DNA of 64,000 nucleotides, taken from Ruminococcus_C sp963590855 (GTDB lineage Bacteria; Bacillota; Clostridia; Oscillospirales; Ruminococcaceae). Numbering within the stretch: the first letter of the stretch is position 1; each line of letters starts with the position of its first letter. Position numbers and translations under genes: made by a program. Shown in pieces: positions 17,157 through 25,070 of this stretch. Where the stretch lies: positions 1 to 64,000 of the forward strand of contig CAVAQT010000012.1 of NCBI GenBank assembly GCA_963590855.1, written 5' to 3'. The notes under the pieces were generated by a model. The model was not told the DNA's origin. It searched no databases and saw only the letters and a list, made by a program, of their open reading frames with translations.

Positions 17157-18039
17157 GGCGCAGCAGCTCCTGCGTCAGTGCCATCAAAAATTCATGTTCC
17201 GGGAATTGTGTCAGCAGCTGTTCCGCTTCTTCCGTCAGCGCCGCCGCACGAGCTTTTGCCGCTTCCATACCGAGAAGTGTGACAAATGTCGTCTTTCCCT
17301 CTTCGGCATCGCTGCCCACCGGCTTTCCCAGCACCTCGGAAGTACTGGTCACATCCAGAATATCGTCCACGATCTGGAATGCCAGTCCCAGTTTTGCGCC
17401 GTACTGGTCTGCCAGAGCGATCTGCTCTTTCGAGGCAAAAGCCGCCGTACAGCCCAAACGGCAGGCGGCACGGATCAGTGCACCGGTCTTTGCGGCACAC
17501 ATTGCCTCCTGCTCTTCCAGAGTCACATCGCTACGCTTTTCATAGGACATATCCATGATCTGACCGCCGACCATGCCGGCTACACCGGTGGCTTCTGTGA
17601 GGATCTGCATCAGCGCCACCTTCATTTCCGGTTCCAGCACCGGGTCGCTTACGACCACATGAAATGCCTCTGTCAGCAGCGCATCTCCTGCCTGGAGTGC
17701 TACTGCGTGACCAAACGCCTTATGACAGGACGGCTTTCCGCGGCGATAGTCGTCGTTATCCATTTCCGGGAGATCATCATGGATCAGGGAAAAGGTATGG
17801 ATCATCTCCAATGCACACGCCGCCGCCATGGCCTGCTCTTCTGTGCCGCCGCAGATCCGACAGAACTCCAGAACCAGCACCGGACGGATCCGCTTGCCGC
17901 CGGCTTCCAGAGAATACCGCATGGCCTCTATCACCTGTGCCTGACGCCTGGTCTCCGGTGTCACCTGTACATAGCGGAGCAGCTGTGCTTCCACCTTTGC
18001 TGCCAGTGCTTCCAAATGCGCTTTATGCTTCGCTTCCAT
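17146..18039 (-). CDS. ispA: Farnesyl diphosphate synthase (short-chain prenyl transferase)
   Basis: Condenses DMAPP/GPP with IPP to make farnesyl diphosphate for undecaprenyl and quinone-type lipids. 297 residues. The first Asp-rich motif DDLPEMDNDD and the second DDILDVTS are intact, with the GGKRIRP N-terminal IPP site. ATG 18039 has AGGAGG upstream and overlaps the xseB stop by 17 nt; the end overlaps dxs. xseA-xseB-ispA-dxs is a conserved order. Confidence 0.95.
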   Translation of the reverse strand: MEAKHKAHLEALAAKVEAQLLRYVQVTPETRRQAQVIEAMRYSLEAGGKRIRPVLVLEFCRICGGTEEQAMAAACALEMIHTFSLIHDDLPEMDNDDYRRGKPSCHKAFGHAVALQAGDALLTEAFHVVVSDPVLEPEMKVALMQILTEATGVAGMVGGQIMDMSYEKRSDVTLEEQEAMCAAKTGALIRAACRLGCTAAFASKEQIALADQYGAKLGLAFQIVDDILDVTSTSEVLGKPVGSDAEEGKTTFVTLLGMEAAKARAAALTEEAEQLLTQFPEHEFLMALTQELLRREK

Positions 18040-18235
18040 CCTGAACCTCCTGTTCCTGTGCCGGAACGGTCTGCTTGGAGATCTGCAGCTTTGCCGTCTG
18101 CAATTCCTCCTGGCATGCCGCCGCCAGTGTTACACCCTTGCTGTAAAGCTGTACCGCTTCTTCCAAAGGCAGGTTGCCCTGCTCCAGCTTCTGCGTCAGT
18201 TCCCGCAGTTCCTTCATGTGTGCCTCAAATGCCAT
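18023..18235 (-). CDS. xseB: Exodeoxyribonuclease VII small subunit
   Basis: 70-residue helical protein that binds XseA to form exonuclease VII, which degrades single-stranded DNA. The LEQGNLPLEEAVQLYSKG segment is the family signature. AAAGGGGAG precedes the start. It lies directly downstream of xseA and overlaps ispA. Confidence 0.93.
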   Translation of the reverse strand: MAFEAHMKELRELTQKLEQGNLPLEEAVQLYSKGVTLAAACQEELQTAKLQISKQTVPAQEQEVQDGSEA

Positions 18236-18308
18236 CGCACTTCTCCCCTTTATTCGAAAACATGTATTTCAAAGCATGTTTCATATCTTTTTACACGCGT
18301 CGCGATCT

Positions 18309-19490
18309 TCACTTTACTTCTGCCATGATCTCGCCCTCAGCCAGCCGCAGCCGCAGCTGGTCTCCCGGCTGTACCTGTGCAGCACTGCGCACCAGTTCTT
18401 CGCCGTGATACGCCAGGGCATAACCGCGCCCCAGAATTTTCAGAGGGCTGAGCATTTCCAGCCGTGCGGACTGCTGTGCCAGCTGTTCCCGGCATTGCTC
18501 CAGACGCAGCGCCATTCCTTTTTTCAGACGCTGCCGCAAATGCGCCAGTTCCTGCTGTGCCAGTTCCTGCCGATGCACGGGAGACTGTAGTTTCAGCCGA
18601 TCCTGGATGCGTTCCAGTTCCTGCTGCTTCCGGTGCAGCAGCTGCTGCATGGCGCTGTCCAGACGGCGCGCCTGTTCCTGTACCTGCTGCATCAGGTGGC
18701 GCACATCCGGCACAGCCAGTTCTGCCGCCGCCGAGGGCGTAGGGGCACGGAGATCTGCTGCCGCATCCGCCAGCGTCCAGTCTGTTTCATGTCCCACTGC
18801 TGAAACAATGGGCACGGCACAGTGATAGATCGCCATGACCACCCGTTCTGCATTGAACGCTTCCAGAGTTTCCGATGCGCCGCCGCCGCGTCCCACAATG
18901 AGGACATCGCAGCCGTCACGTTCTGCCGCCGCAATGGCGCGGCAGACAGAATCCGCCGCTGCATCCCCCTGCACCTGTGCCGGATAGACCAGCAGATGTC
19001 CAATGGGATAGCGCCGGCCGATGACGTTTTTCACATCCTGGAGCGCTGCGCCGGTGTCTGAGGTAATGACACCGATCTTCTGGGGCATCGCCGGAAGCGG
19101 ACGCTTTGCCGCCGCATCGAACACGCCCAACGCCGTCAGCTTTTTCTTGAGCTGTTCCAGTGCTAGCGCTTTTGTCCCAGCACCGTCCGGCTGGAGATCT
19201 GTCACATACAGCTGAAATGCGCCGTCCCGCTCGTAGAGCGATGCCGTCGCCGCTGCAATGACATTCATTCCTTCCTGGGGCATGAACTTCAAGCGCTGGG
19301 CATTGCTCCGGAACATCACCGCCTTGACACAGCTTTCTGCGTCCCGGAGCGTAAAATAGAGATGCCCCGAACGATAGTGATTGGTAAAATTGGTGATCTC
19401 GCCCCGTACCAGAATGCCCTGCAAGGCACGATCCTCTTTCAGCTTGAATCCCACATAGCGATTCAACTGACTCACGCTTAAAATTGCCAC
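18309..19490 (-). CDS. xseA: Exodeoxyribonuclease VII large subunit
   Basis: Catalytic subunit of exonuclease VII. 393 residues: an N-terminal OB fold (GEITNFTNHYRSGHLYFTL), a central catalytic region (GRGGGASETLEAFN, SAVGHETDWTLAD) and a C-terminal Gln/Leu-rich coiled coil (about 260-360). I start it at GTG 19490, since AAGGAGG lies 6 nt upstream; the ATG at 19514 would place that ribosome site inside the coding sequence. The start lies 13 bases inside the end of the TsaD-like gene. Confidence 0.94.
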   Translation of the reverse strand: MAILSVSQLNRYVGFKLKEDRALQGILVRGEITNFTNHYRSGHLYFTLRDAESCVKAVMFRSNAQRLKFMPQEGMNVIAAATASLYERDGAFQLYVTDLQPDGAGTKALALEQLKKKLTALGVFDAAAKRPLPAMPQKIGVITSDTGAALQDVKNVIGRRYPIGHLLVYPAQVQGDAAADSVCRAIAAAERDGCDVLIVGRGGGASETLEAFNAERVVMAIYHCAVPIVSAVGHETDWTLADAAADLRAPTPSAAAELAVPDVRHLMQQVQEQARRLDSAMQQLLHRKQQELERIQDRLKLQSPVHRQELAQQELAHLRQRLKKGMALRLEQCREQLAQQSARLEMLSPLKILGRGYALAYHGEELVRSAAQVQPGDQLRLRLAEGEIMAEVK

Positions 19491-20434
19491 AGCTTTCCTC
19501 CTTGCTTTCGCCAAGCGCCGTAAACCGCCACACCTGCGGCATTGTCACAGGCAAACTCCGGCGCAGCAAACCAACACGCTGCATTTTCTGACAGAAGCGG
19601 CCGGATCAGCTGATTGGACATGACGCCGCCGGCATAGAGCACCGGCAAATTTCCGTGGCGCTCCTGTGCCGCCTTTGTCATGGCGATCACCGTCTCTGCT
19701 ACCGTCAGCAGACAAAACTTTGCCACATCCTCCGGCGCTTCTCCCTGCGCCAACCGCTTCCGGCACTGGTTTTCCAGTCCGGACAGGCAGCAGTCCACGC
19801 CGCGCACCACCGGCTTGATCCGGAATGTCTTTCGGCTCTTTGCCGCCAGCTGTTCCAGTGCCTTGCCGCAGGGGAACTGCAGCCCCAGCATCAAGCCGAC
19901 CCGATCGATCGCCTGTCCGGCTTTCAGATCCAGTGAAGTGCCGCAGGGCGTGATCTTCAGCGCCATCTCCGCATCCGGCTCACAATAGAGCGAATCGGTA
20001 GTGCCGCCGCTGACATGAAATGCCAGGAAAGGCGCATTCCGTTCTCCCAGCTTTCCGGCAGAGTACAGCGCCGCCAGAACATGTCCCACCTGGTGAGAGG
20101 TCTCATAGAGCGGCACGCCGCACACCGCCGCAACCGCACGGGCAGTTCCCACGCCGGTCAGAAAGCAAGGCATATATGAGCCGTCCACATTCCGGGGACG
20201 CGCAGAAACACTGACGCCGCAAACAGACTGCCCCTGCAAAAAGGGACGCAGCTGTTCTATCATCTCCGGCAGCTGACGGGTGTGGTGAAACACCGCATCG
20301 CTCTGCCGCAGCCCTGCCTCACCCGGTTTTACCGGGAGCAGCTGCTTGGCCTGGTGTATTATACCAGTATCCAGATCCAACAGCGCCGCAGAGGTGGTGT
20401 AATTACTGGTGTCAATCCCCAGAATTTGTGCCAT
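19478..20434 (-). CDS. TsaD/Kae1 paralogue (M22-fold protein)
   Basis: 318-residue ASKHA-fold protein related to TsaD, which makes t6A on tRNA. It keeps the metal-binding His pair (SHQVGH, equivalent to TsaD HMEGH), the FHVSGGTT nucleotide loop and the DNAAGVAVYGA end motif. It differs from true TsaD by a short, divergent N-terminus (ILGIDTSNYTTSAAL) and low overall match. Similar paralogues are annotated as glycoprotease-like in Clostridia, with function unknown. ATG 20434 has AAGGAGG upstream and overlaps nusB. The real tsaD is expected elsewhere in the genome. Confidence 0.8.
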   Translation of the reverse strand: MAQILGIDTSNYTTSAALLDLDTGIIHQAKQLLPVKPGEAGLRQSDAVFHHTRQLPEMIEQLRPFLQGQSVCGVSVSARPRNVDGSYMPCFLTGVGTARAVAAVCGVPLYETSHQVGHVLAALYSAGKLGERNAPFLAFHVSGGTTDSLYCEPDAEMALKITPCGTSLDLKAGQAIDRVGLMLGLQFPCGKALEQLAAKSRKTFRIKPVVRGVDCCLSGLENQCRKRLAQGEAPEDVAKFCLLTVAETVIAMTKAAQERHGNLPVLYAGGVMSNQLIRPLLSENAACWFAAPEFACDNAAGVAVYGAWRKQGGKLWQF

Positions 20435-20858
20435 CGGCAGTGTCCTCCTTTGCCGCCGGCTTCGAGCGGGCATAAGCACCCAGGACACCGTTGATAAAAG
20501 CTGTATCCTCCGGGTATGCATACGCCTGAGACAGATGCACCGCCTCACTGATGACCACGTTCACCGGAGTCTGGGGCATATTCTTCAATTCATACAGCGC
20601 CAGACGCAGGATCGAACGATTCACTGCCGGAACACGGTTCAGGCTCCGCTGCTTGCTGTAGCTGGAAATGATCCCGTCCAGTTCTTCGACCTGTGTCATC
20701 ACGCCGGAAACATACTGCTTCACCTTTTCCGGGATGGGCAGTTCCAGCATCTCTTCGGTAGAAGCGTACAGCTCCTCGATGGTGCTCATCTCTTCGGCTC
20801 TCACCATTGCCTCATACAGCAGCAAAAATGCATATTCTCTGGTTTCGTGTTTTGTCAT
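20412..20858 (-). CDS. nusB: Transcription antitermination factor NusB
   Basis: 148-residue all-helical NusB that binds boxA RNA with S10 during rRNA antitermination. Signature segments are REYAFLLLYEAM, the NRVPAVNRSILRLALYEL helix and NVVISEAVHLSQAY; the end (about 20 residues) is a polar tail. ATG 20858 follows GGAGG by 5 nt. The longer open frame upstream is leader, not NusB. It begins the housekeeping half of the block and has its own promoter separate from spoIIIA. Confidence 0.94.
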   Translation of the reverse strand: MTKHETREYAFLLLYEAMVRAEEMSTIEELYASTEEMLELPIPEKVKQYVSGVMTQVEELDGIISSYSKQRSLNRVPAVNRSILRLALYELKNMPQTPVNVVISEAVHLSQAYAYPEDTAFINGVLGAYARSKPAAKEDTADGTNSGD

Positions 20859-20930
20859 AACGACCTCCATATCCAACTTTTTACATTCCTCGTCCGTCCG
20901 CAACATTTTCCGCGTTTCCGCAGAAAAGAA

Positions 20931-20957
20931 AGCTGCTGTAGACATTTTACAGCAGCT
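20931..20957 (-). terminator. Terminator-like hairpin in the nusB leader
   Basis: 10-bp perfect stem AGCTGCTGTA / TACAGCAGCT with a 7-nt loop, followed on the minus strand by TTCTTTTC. It lies between the nusB promoter and the start codon, so it could attenuate nusB or simply end spoIIIA read-through. Confidence 0.5.
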
Positions 20958-21072
20958 CCCGCATAAACAGATTTCATTTCTTCTGGTATCCCTATGTATT
21001 TTAGCAGAATCGAAAGAAATCGCATTTGGTGCGCTGCTCGTTCCATGCCGGCCCGAACAAGTTCTTTCTTCT

Positions 21073-21101
21073 ATTATACCAAAAAACAACGCCGGATACA
21101 A
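21073..21101 (-). promoter_or_regulatory. Sigma-A promoter of the nusB-recQ block
   Basis: Minus-strand TTGTAT (21101-21096), 17-nt spacer, TATAAT (21078-21073) with TGG before the -10. It starts directly after the spoIIIAH stop codon and leaves a leader of about 208 nt before nusB. Confidence 0.65.
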
Positions 21102-21773
21102 CTATTTTACCTCAAAAATTCGAATATTTTCTGCCGGAACCGAAACTTCGCCCAAAATCACATCTTTGATGGCAGCCGCCTGTGCCGCATCCAGGCCCTC
21201 TGTCTGAACCACGACCTTGGCGCTCTCCCCGTCCAGATAGACGATACAGTCCGGATATCCCTGCGCCTGGATCAGCGATTCGATGGTGCTTTCGCTCTCG
21301 ATCAGCTTAGAGGTCTCCACGGCTGCAATGGCATCGGTGACCAGTTCATCCTCTGTGCGGTCTCCGCCGCCCAGCATGGACTGGAGCGCCGCCACACTCT
21401 CATCCCGGCTGGAGGTGCGCTCTAATCTCGCCTGGGCGAAATAATTCTCCGCACTGCCGGCGGCGGTATATTCTGCCTCCACCTCTGCGGCAGTCTCCTC
21501 GGCGCTGCCCTCACCGCCTACGCTGTAAGCGCCCTGTGTTCCTTCGGCTTCTTCGGCAGCAGATGTTTCCTCTGCCGCTTCCTGTTCTGCCTCGGCATTG
21601 ACAAAGGCAGTATCTCCATAGGTCACGCTGTCCTTGGGCTGTACCTGTGCGGTTTTCAGTTCTTCCTTTCCGCCGGACATGGCATAATTGACATAGACGG
21701 CAATGGCGAGCATCAGTGTCAGACAAGACAGAATGATCTGCTTTTTTCCGATAATAAGGGATGGTTTTTTCAT
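21102..21773 (-). CDS. spoIIIAH: Stage III sporulation protein AH
   Basis: Forespore-facing channel protein of the mother cell: one N-terminal helix (about 12-30) and a C-terminal YscJ/FliF-like ring domain (about 120-223, SMLGGGDRTEDELVTDAIAAV) that partners SpoIIQ across the intermembrane space. Between them lies a long Glu/Ala-rich low-complexity linker (about 50-110). 223 residues, close to the B. subtilis protein (218). AAAGGAA precedes ATG 21773. It is the last gene of the spoIIIA operon. Confidence 0.92.
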   Translation of the reverse strand: MKKPSLIIGKKQIILSCLTLMLAIAVYVNYAMSGGKEELKTAQVQPKDSVTYGDTAFVNAEAEQEAAEETSAAEEAEGTQGAYSVGGEGSAEETAAEVEAEYTAAGSAENYFAQARLERTSSRDESVAALQSMLGGGDRTEDELVTDAIAAVETSKLIESESTIESLIQAQGYPDCIVYLDGESAKVVVQTEGLDAAQAAAIKDVILGEVSVPAENIRIFEVK

Positions 21774-21802
21774 GGTCAAATTCCTTTCTGCACAGCAATG
21801 TT

Positions 21803-22348
21803 TCACGCTGACGGTACTACACAGATCCGACTGGGCGACAGCTGCAGCACTGCCTGGACTGCCCGGATCACACGTTCCTGCACCACGGCACTGGAAGCAC
21901 CGCTGCATACGACGATCACGCCGCTGATCTCCGGCGCAGTGATCTGCTGCACCAACGGATGCTGACTGCCGCTGTCTGAAACGATCACGCACTTTTTCTC
22001 TGCTCTGGTGCGGCTCTCGCCCTGTTCCTGCTCCTGATCCTGGGCGTAGTGTGTCTCAGAAGTTCCCTCGGCCGTCACCATAACGCGGCAGCTGCCGACG
22101 CCGTCTACCTGTTCCAGGATCGCCACCAGCTGTTGTTCCATCTGGCGGCAGTACACCGTCATGGAGGTATCATCTGCTTCACTGCTTTCCGAAGAGAGCG
22201 TGGTCTTTGACGCCGTTTCTGTCCTGTCCGGCAAAAAGCCGGACAACAGGATCAGCGCCAACCCGGCTGCGCCCAGGAGCACCACCAACCGCACGCCCCG
22301 TTCTCCTTTCAGCAGCTGACGCAGCCGATCAGGAAGCTTTTTCCACAT
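21803..22348 (-). CDS. spoIIIAG: Stage III sporulation protein AG
   Basis: 181 residues: an N-terminal helix (about 20-40), a polar linker and a C-terminal ring-building motif domain (ILEQVDGVGSCRVMVTAEG, then the PEISGVIVVCSGA segment). In B. subtilis AG forms a large ring channel between mother cell and forespore. It is shorter than the B. subtilis protein (229) because the linker is short. ATG 22348 lies inside the end of spoIIIAF with GAGGTG upstream. Confidence 0.92.
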   Translation of the reverse strand: MWKKLPDRLRQLLKGERGVRLVVLLGAAGLALILLSGFLPDRTETASKTTLSSESSEADDTSMTVYCRQMEQQLVAILEQVDGVGSCRVMVTAEGTSETHYAQDQEQEQGESRTRAEKKCVIVSDSGSQHPLVQQITAPEISGVIVVCSGASSAVVQERVIRAVQAVLQLSPSRICVVPSA

Positions 22349-22787
22349 AGAGATTCACCTCGTTTCCCAGACAATCCGTCAGCAACTGTTCCGCGGCGCT
22401 CGTATCTGTACAAACCGCCGTGACTTGTTCTATCTCTATGCGGTTCTCCCCGGAGATATGCATCGCCACGCCGACCTGTGCCTCGATCCCTGCTTCCCGG
22501 AGCATGGCAGTGAGCGAAGTCTCCAGGTTTTTCGCCGCCTGTGCCGCTGTCTCCTCTGCTGCGGTTTCTTCCAGTTTCCATATACTGACAGCCCCGGCAC
22601 TTTCCCAGTCCGGCTGAAACGCCGCTGCGCCTTTGCAAAGCGGTGTCAGAATGCCCAGCACGAATACCGCCGAAAAGATCAGCCGCAGCTGCCGGTCAAA
22701 TCGGGCACTGGGTTTCATGGCATGCAGTACACCGCTGAGCATGCTGATGACACAGGTCACCAATACAATGGCACGCATGGTCTCCAT
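22329..22787 (-). CDS. spoIIIAF: Stage III sporulation protein AF
   Basis: 152 residues with two N-terminal helices (about 5-22 and 34-52) and a C-terminal ring-building-type domain (GIEAQVGVAMHISGENRIEIEQ split by one turn). The ATG follows the spoIIIAE stop by one base, with GGGGG upstream, and the gene overlaps spoIIIAG. It is part of the SpoIIIA-SpoIIQ feeding-tube complex and shorter than the B. subtilis protein (206). Confidence 0.9.
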   Translation of the reverse strand: METMRAIVLVTCVISMLSGVLHAMKPSARFDRQLRLIFSAVFVLGILTPLCKGAAAFQPDWESAGAVSIWKLEETAAEETAAQAAKNLETSLTAMLREAGIEAQVGVAMHISGENRIEIEQVTAVCTDTSAAEQLLTDCLGNEVNLYVEKAS

Positions 22788-22788
22788 G

Positions 22789-23931
22789 TTATACTGCCCC
22801 CTTCCCCACCGTCATGGCAACCGCAGTCGCCACGATAAACATAACGCCAAAGCAGACCAACAGGGCAAAGGCAATGGCAAGCGCCTGCTGCGTTCCCCGA
22901 AGCAGCCGAAGCAGACTTTTCGTTCCAAACAGCTCCGCCGCTGCCGCACCGATCGCCGTCACAGCCCGATACAGCATCAGCTGCACCAGCGGCGGCAGAA
23001 ACAGGATGCAGAGGGAGACAATGCCCACAACGCCAGTGGTGCTGCGCAGCATTTGCAGACTGCTCCGTACCGTGGTATAGGCATCTGAAACTGCGCCGCC
23101 CACCACCGGCACAAAATTGGCGATCACATACTTGGTCGTTTTTGAGGCGGCAGTATCCACGCTGCTGCCCAACAAATTCTGCATGGAGAGAACCCCCAGA
23201 AAAATGGTCATGAACAGCCCCAGCACCCAGGTGGTGAATTTTCTCGACAGCCGCAGCAGACCGCCCACAGAAACCGACGGGCTGACAGCATCCACGATTG
23301 CCAGAGAAAAGCCCATGGTACACAGCGGCAGCAGCACCCGGGTTATCATCTGCATCACACCATCCGCCAAGGCCATCACTGCCGTCTGATAGGATACTGC
23401 ACTGCTCACAGTCCCTCCTGCCGCCAGGATGCCGGCAAATACTGGCACAAACAATGTCATGAACTCCGCCCCCTGAGTCAGTGCGCGCTCCACCGCAGCA
23501 AAGCTCTGAAACAGCGGCTCTGCCAGAACGGCAACTGCCGCAAGCGCACAGACAAACTCATAAACCTGTCCGGCGGCACGGCGGCGCGGATCTTCCTGTA
23601 TGCCCTGCAGCAGCGCCGCAAACAGGATCACTGTCAGCAGACCGCCCAGCATGGCAAATGGTCTTGAGATCCGCCCGGAAAGATAATCCGAAAACACCTG
23701 CCAGATATGCGCCAGGGTGAATTTTTCTCCGGCTTCGCTGCCGTCTGTTACAGAAAGCCCCAGCTGTTCCAGGATCGACCGGATGTCCCAATCCAACTGC
23801 TCCGTAACAGATGCCGCACCACTCTCCTCCGCCAGATGTTGTTCGGCAGAAGCTTCTGCGGCGGCATGCTCCGGAAAGCACAGCCCCAAGCAAAATGCGG
23901 CAAGCAGAAAAATTATGCTCCACCGTTTCAT
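22789..23931 (-). CDS. spoIIIAE: Stage III sporulation protein AE
   Basis: 380-residue polytopic membrane protein. Residues 1-25 form a signal peptide (RWSIIFLLAAFCLGLC, then AAA), followed by a ~60-residue soluble part and about seven helices. Conserved segments include SGRISRPFAMLGGLL, GILAAGGTVSSAV, the FVPVVGGAVSDAY motif and GTKSLLRLL. It is the largest membrane component of the SpoIIIA complex. It starts at ATG 23931 in an ATGA overlap with spoIIIAD; a far longer frame reading through AD is rejected. Confidence 0.94.
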   Translation of the reverse strand: MKRWSIIFLLAAFCLGLCFPEHAAAEASAEQHLAEESGAASVTEQLDWDIRSILEQLGLSVTDGSEAGEKFTLAHIWQVFSDYLSGRISRPFAMLGGLLTVILFAALLQGIQEDPRRRAAGQVYEFVCALAAVAVLAEPLFQSFAAVERALTQGAEFMTLFVPVFAGILAAGGTVSSAVSYQTAVMALADGVMQMITRVLLPLCTMGFSLAIVDAVSPSVSVGGLLRLSRKFTTWVLGLFMTIFLGVLSMQNLLGSSVDTAASKTTKYVIANFVPVVGGAVSDAYTTVRSSLQMLRSTTGVVGIVSLCILFLPPLVQLMLYRAVTAIGAAAAELFGTKSLLRLLRGTQQALAIAFALLVCFGVMFIVATAVAMTVGKGAV

Positions 23932-24320
23932 GACAACACCTCCGTTACCGTTTGCAGCAGCGTCTCCAACAAGGGCAGGGACAGCAGCACCAGAGACAGC
24001 CTGCCCCAAAGCTCTACTGTCCGCGCCAGCGCCGACTCGCCGCAGTCCTGGCACAGGTCTCCGGCGATCCCGGTCACATAGCAGATGCCCAGCGCTTTCC
24101 AGAGGATCTCCAGGTAAACCGCCGGCAGCTCCGTCCGTGCAAAGAGCTCCTGCATCTGACTGACAATGGGCGAGAGATATGCCGCCGCCGCAATTCCCAC
24201 CGCAGCGCATGCCCCGATGACACAGAACAGTGCATGCTCCCGGCAGTATTGTTTCAACAATGTGGAAAAGATCGCCGCAGTGATGCAGACCGCAGCCGCG
24301 GTCACGGTTTCTTCTATCAT
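23928..24320 (-). CDS. spoIIIAD: Stage III sporulation protein AD
   Basis: 130 residues, close to the B. subtilis length, with four hydrophobic helices and the conserved LEILWKALGICYVTGIAGD segment. Membrane subunit of the SpoIIIA channel. It overlaps spoIIIAC upstream and spoIIIAE downstream by 4 nt each, so the three are probably translated together. Confidence 0.93.
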   Translation of the reverse strand: MIEETVTAAAVCITAAIFSTLLKQYCREHALFCVIGACAAVGIAAAAYLSPIVSQMQELFARTELPAVYLEILWKALGICYVTGIAGDLCQDCGESALARTVELWGRLSLVLLSLPLLETLLQTVTEVLS

Positions 24321-24511
24321 AGGCCAAACACCGACTTTACCCGTTCAAACAGCGTGCCGATCTGATCGACCAGCAGCATCAGCACCACCACCAGCCCGGC
24401 AAGTGTGGTCATCATCGCCTGTTCCTCCCGCTCTGCCCGTTTCAGCACCAGGTTCAGCACTGCCACAATGATTCCCGTTCCAGCGATCTTAAAAATGAGA
24501 TCTATTTCCAT
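24317..24511 (-). CDS. spoIIIAC: Stage III sporulation protein AC
   Basis: 64-residue two-helix membrane protein (IDLIFKIAGTGIIVAVLN and a second helix near 38-55) with a QIGTLFERVKSVFGL end, all typical of SpoIIIAC. ATG 24511 follows AAAGGAAAAACC. A longer open frame upstream has no AC-like sequence. Confidence 0.92.
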   Translation of the reverse strand: MEIDLIFKIAGTGIIVAVLNLVLKRAEREEQAMMTTLAGLVVVLMLLVDQIGTLFERVKSVFGL

Positions 24512-24566
24512 GGTTTTTCCTTTCAGAGCCTGTTCCGTATCTGGGCGTATGCAACGGAGCAGGCGT

Positions 24567-25070
24567 TCAGCAAAGCAAAATGGCAGCCAGAAAGCCGCCC
24601 AGGATTCCCAGACTGCAATAGAGCCGCTGCTTCTGGCGGCATTTTTCTCCGGCTTCTGCGGTATACGGTTCCAGCTGCTGCCGATACTGGAACAGCGTGG
24701 CGCATTGTCCCTCCAGATCACTTGCTCCAAGTTCATCTCCCAAGGGCAGCAGCAGCTTTCGCGCCGCTTCAGGAACTGCCGGATCTTGCGCAAGCCCGCT
24801 CTCCCACGCCTCAGAAAGCGGAAGTCCCTGTTCCAGTCCGCTGCACACCGTCACCGGAAACTGAAACGCCGCATATGCCGATTCCCGGCAGAGCTGTTCC
24901 AACAGTTCCTGCACCGTCAGACTGCGAAACGCCATCTGCACAGAAAGTTCCCGGAGCATCCGGCAAAGCTGTTCCAGGTTCCGGTAGGTCTGCCGCAGCC
25001 GCATTGCCTGTATGACACCCAGTCCGGCACAGCAGCAGACCACCAGCAGCAACCCCAACCATTTTATCAT
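24567..25070 (-). CDS. spoIIIAB: Stage III sporulation protein AB
   Basis: 167 residues: an N-terminal membrane anchor (about 3-22), a helical domain resembling the GspF/type II secretion inner-membrane fold, and a second hydrophobic helix at the extreme C-terminus (SLGILGGFLAAILL). The family length is about 171. ATG 25070 overlaps the spoIIIAA stop. Together with the AA ATPase it makes the engine-like part of the complex. Confidence 0.92.
   Translation of the reverse strand: MIKWLGLLLVVCCCAGLGVIQAMRLRQTYRNLEQLCRMLRELSVQMAFRSLTVQELLEQLCRESAYAAFQFPVTVCSGLEQGLPLSEAWESGLAQDPAVPEAARKLLLPLGDELGASDLEGQCATLFQYRQQLEPYTAEAGEKCRQKQRLYCSLGILGGFLAAILLC

Noticed and set aside
22789..24327. Longer spoIIIAE reading from 24327
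   Set aside because: The extra 132 codons lie in another frame over spoIIIAD and spoIIIAC; ATG 23931 begins a proper signal peptide.
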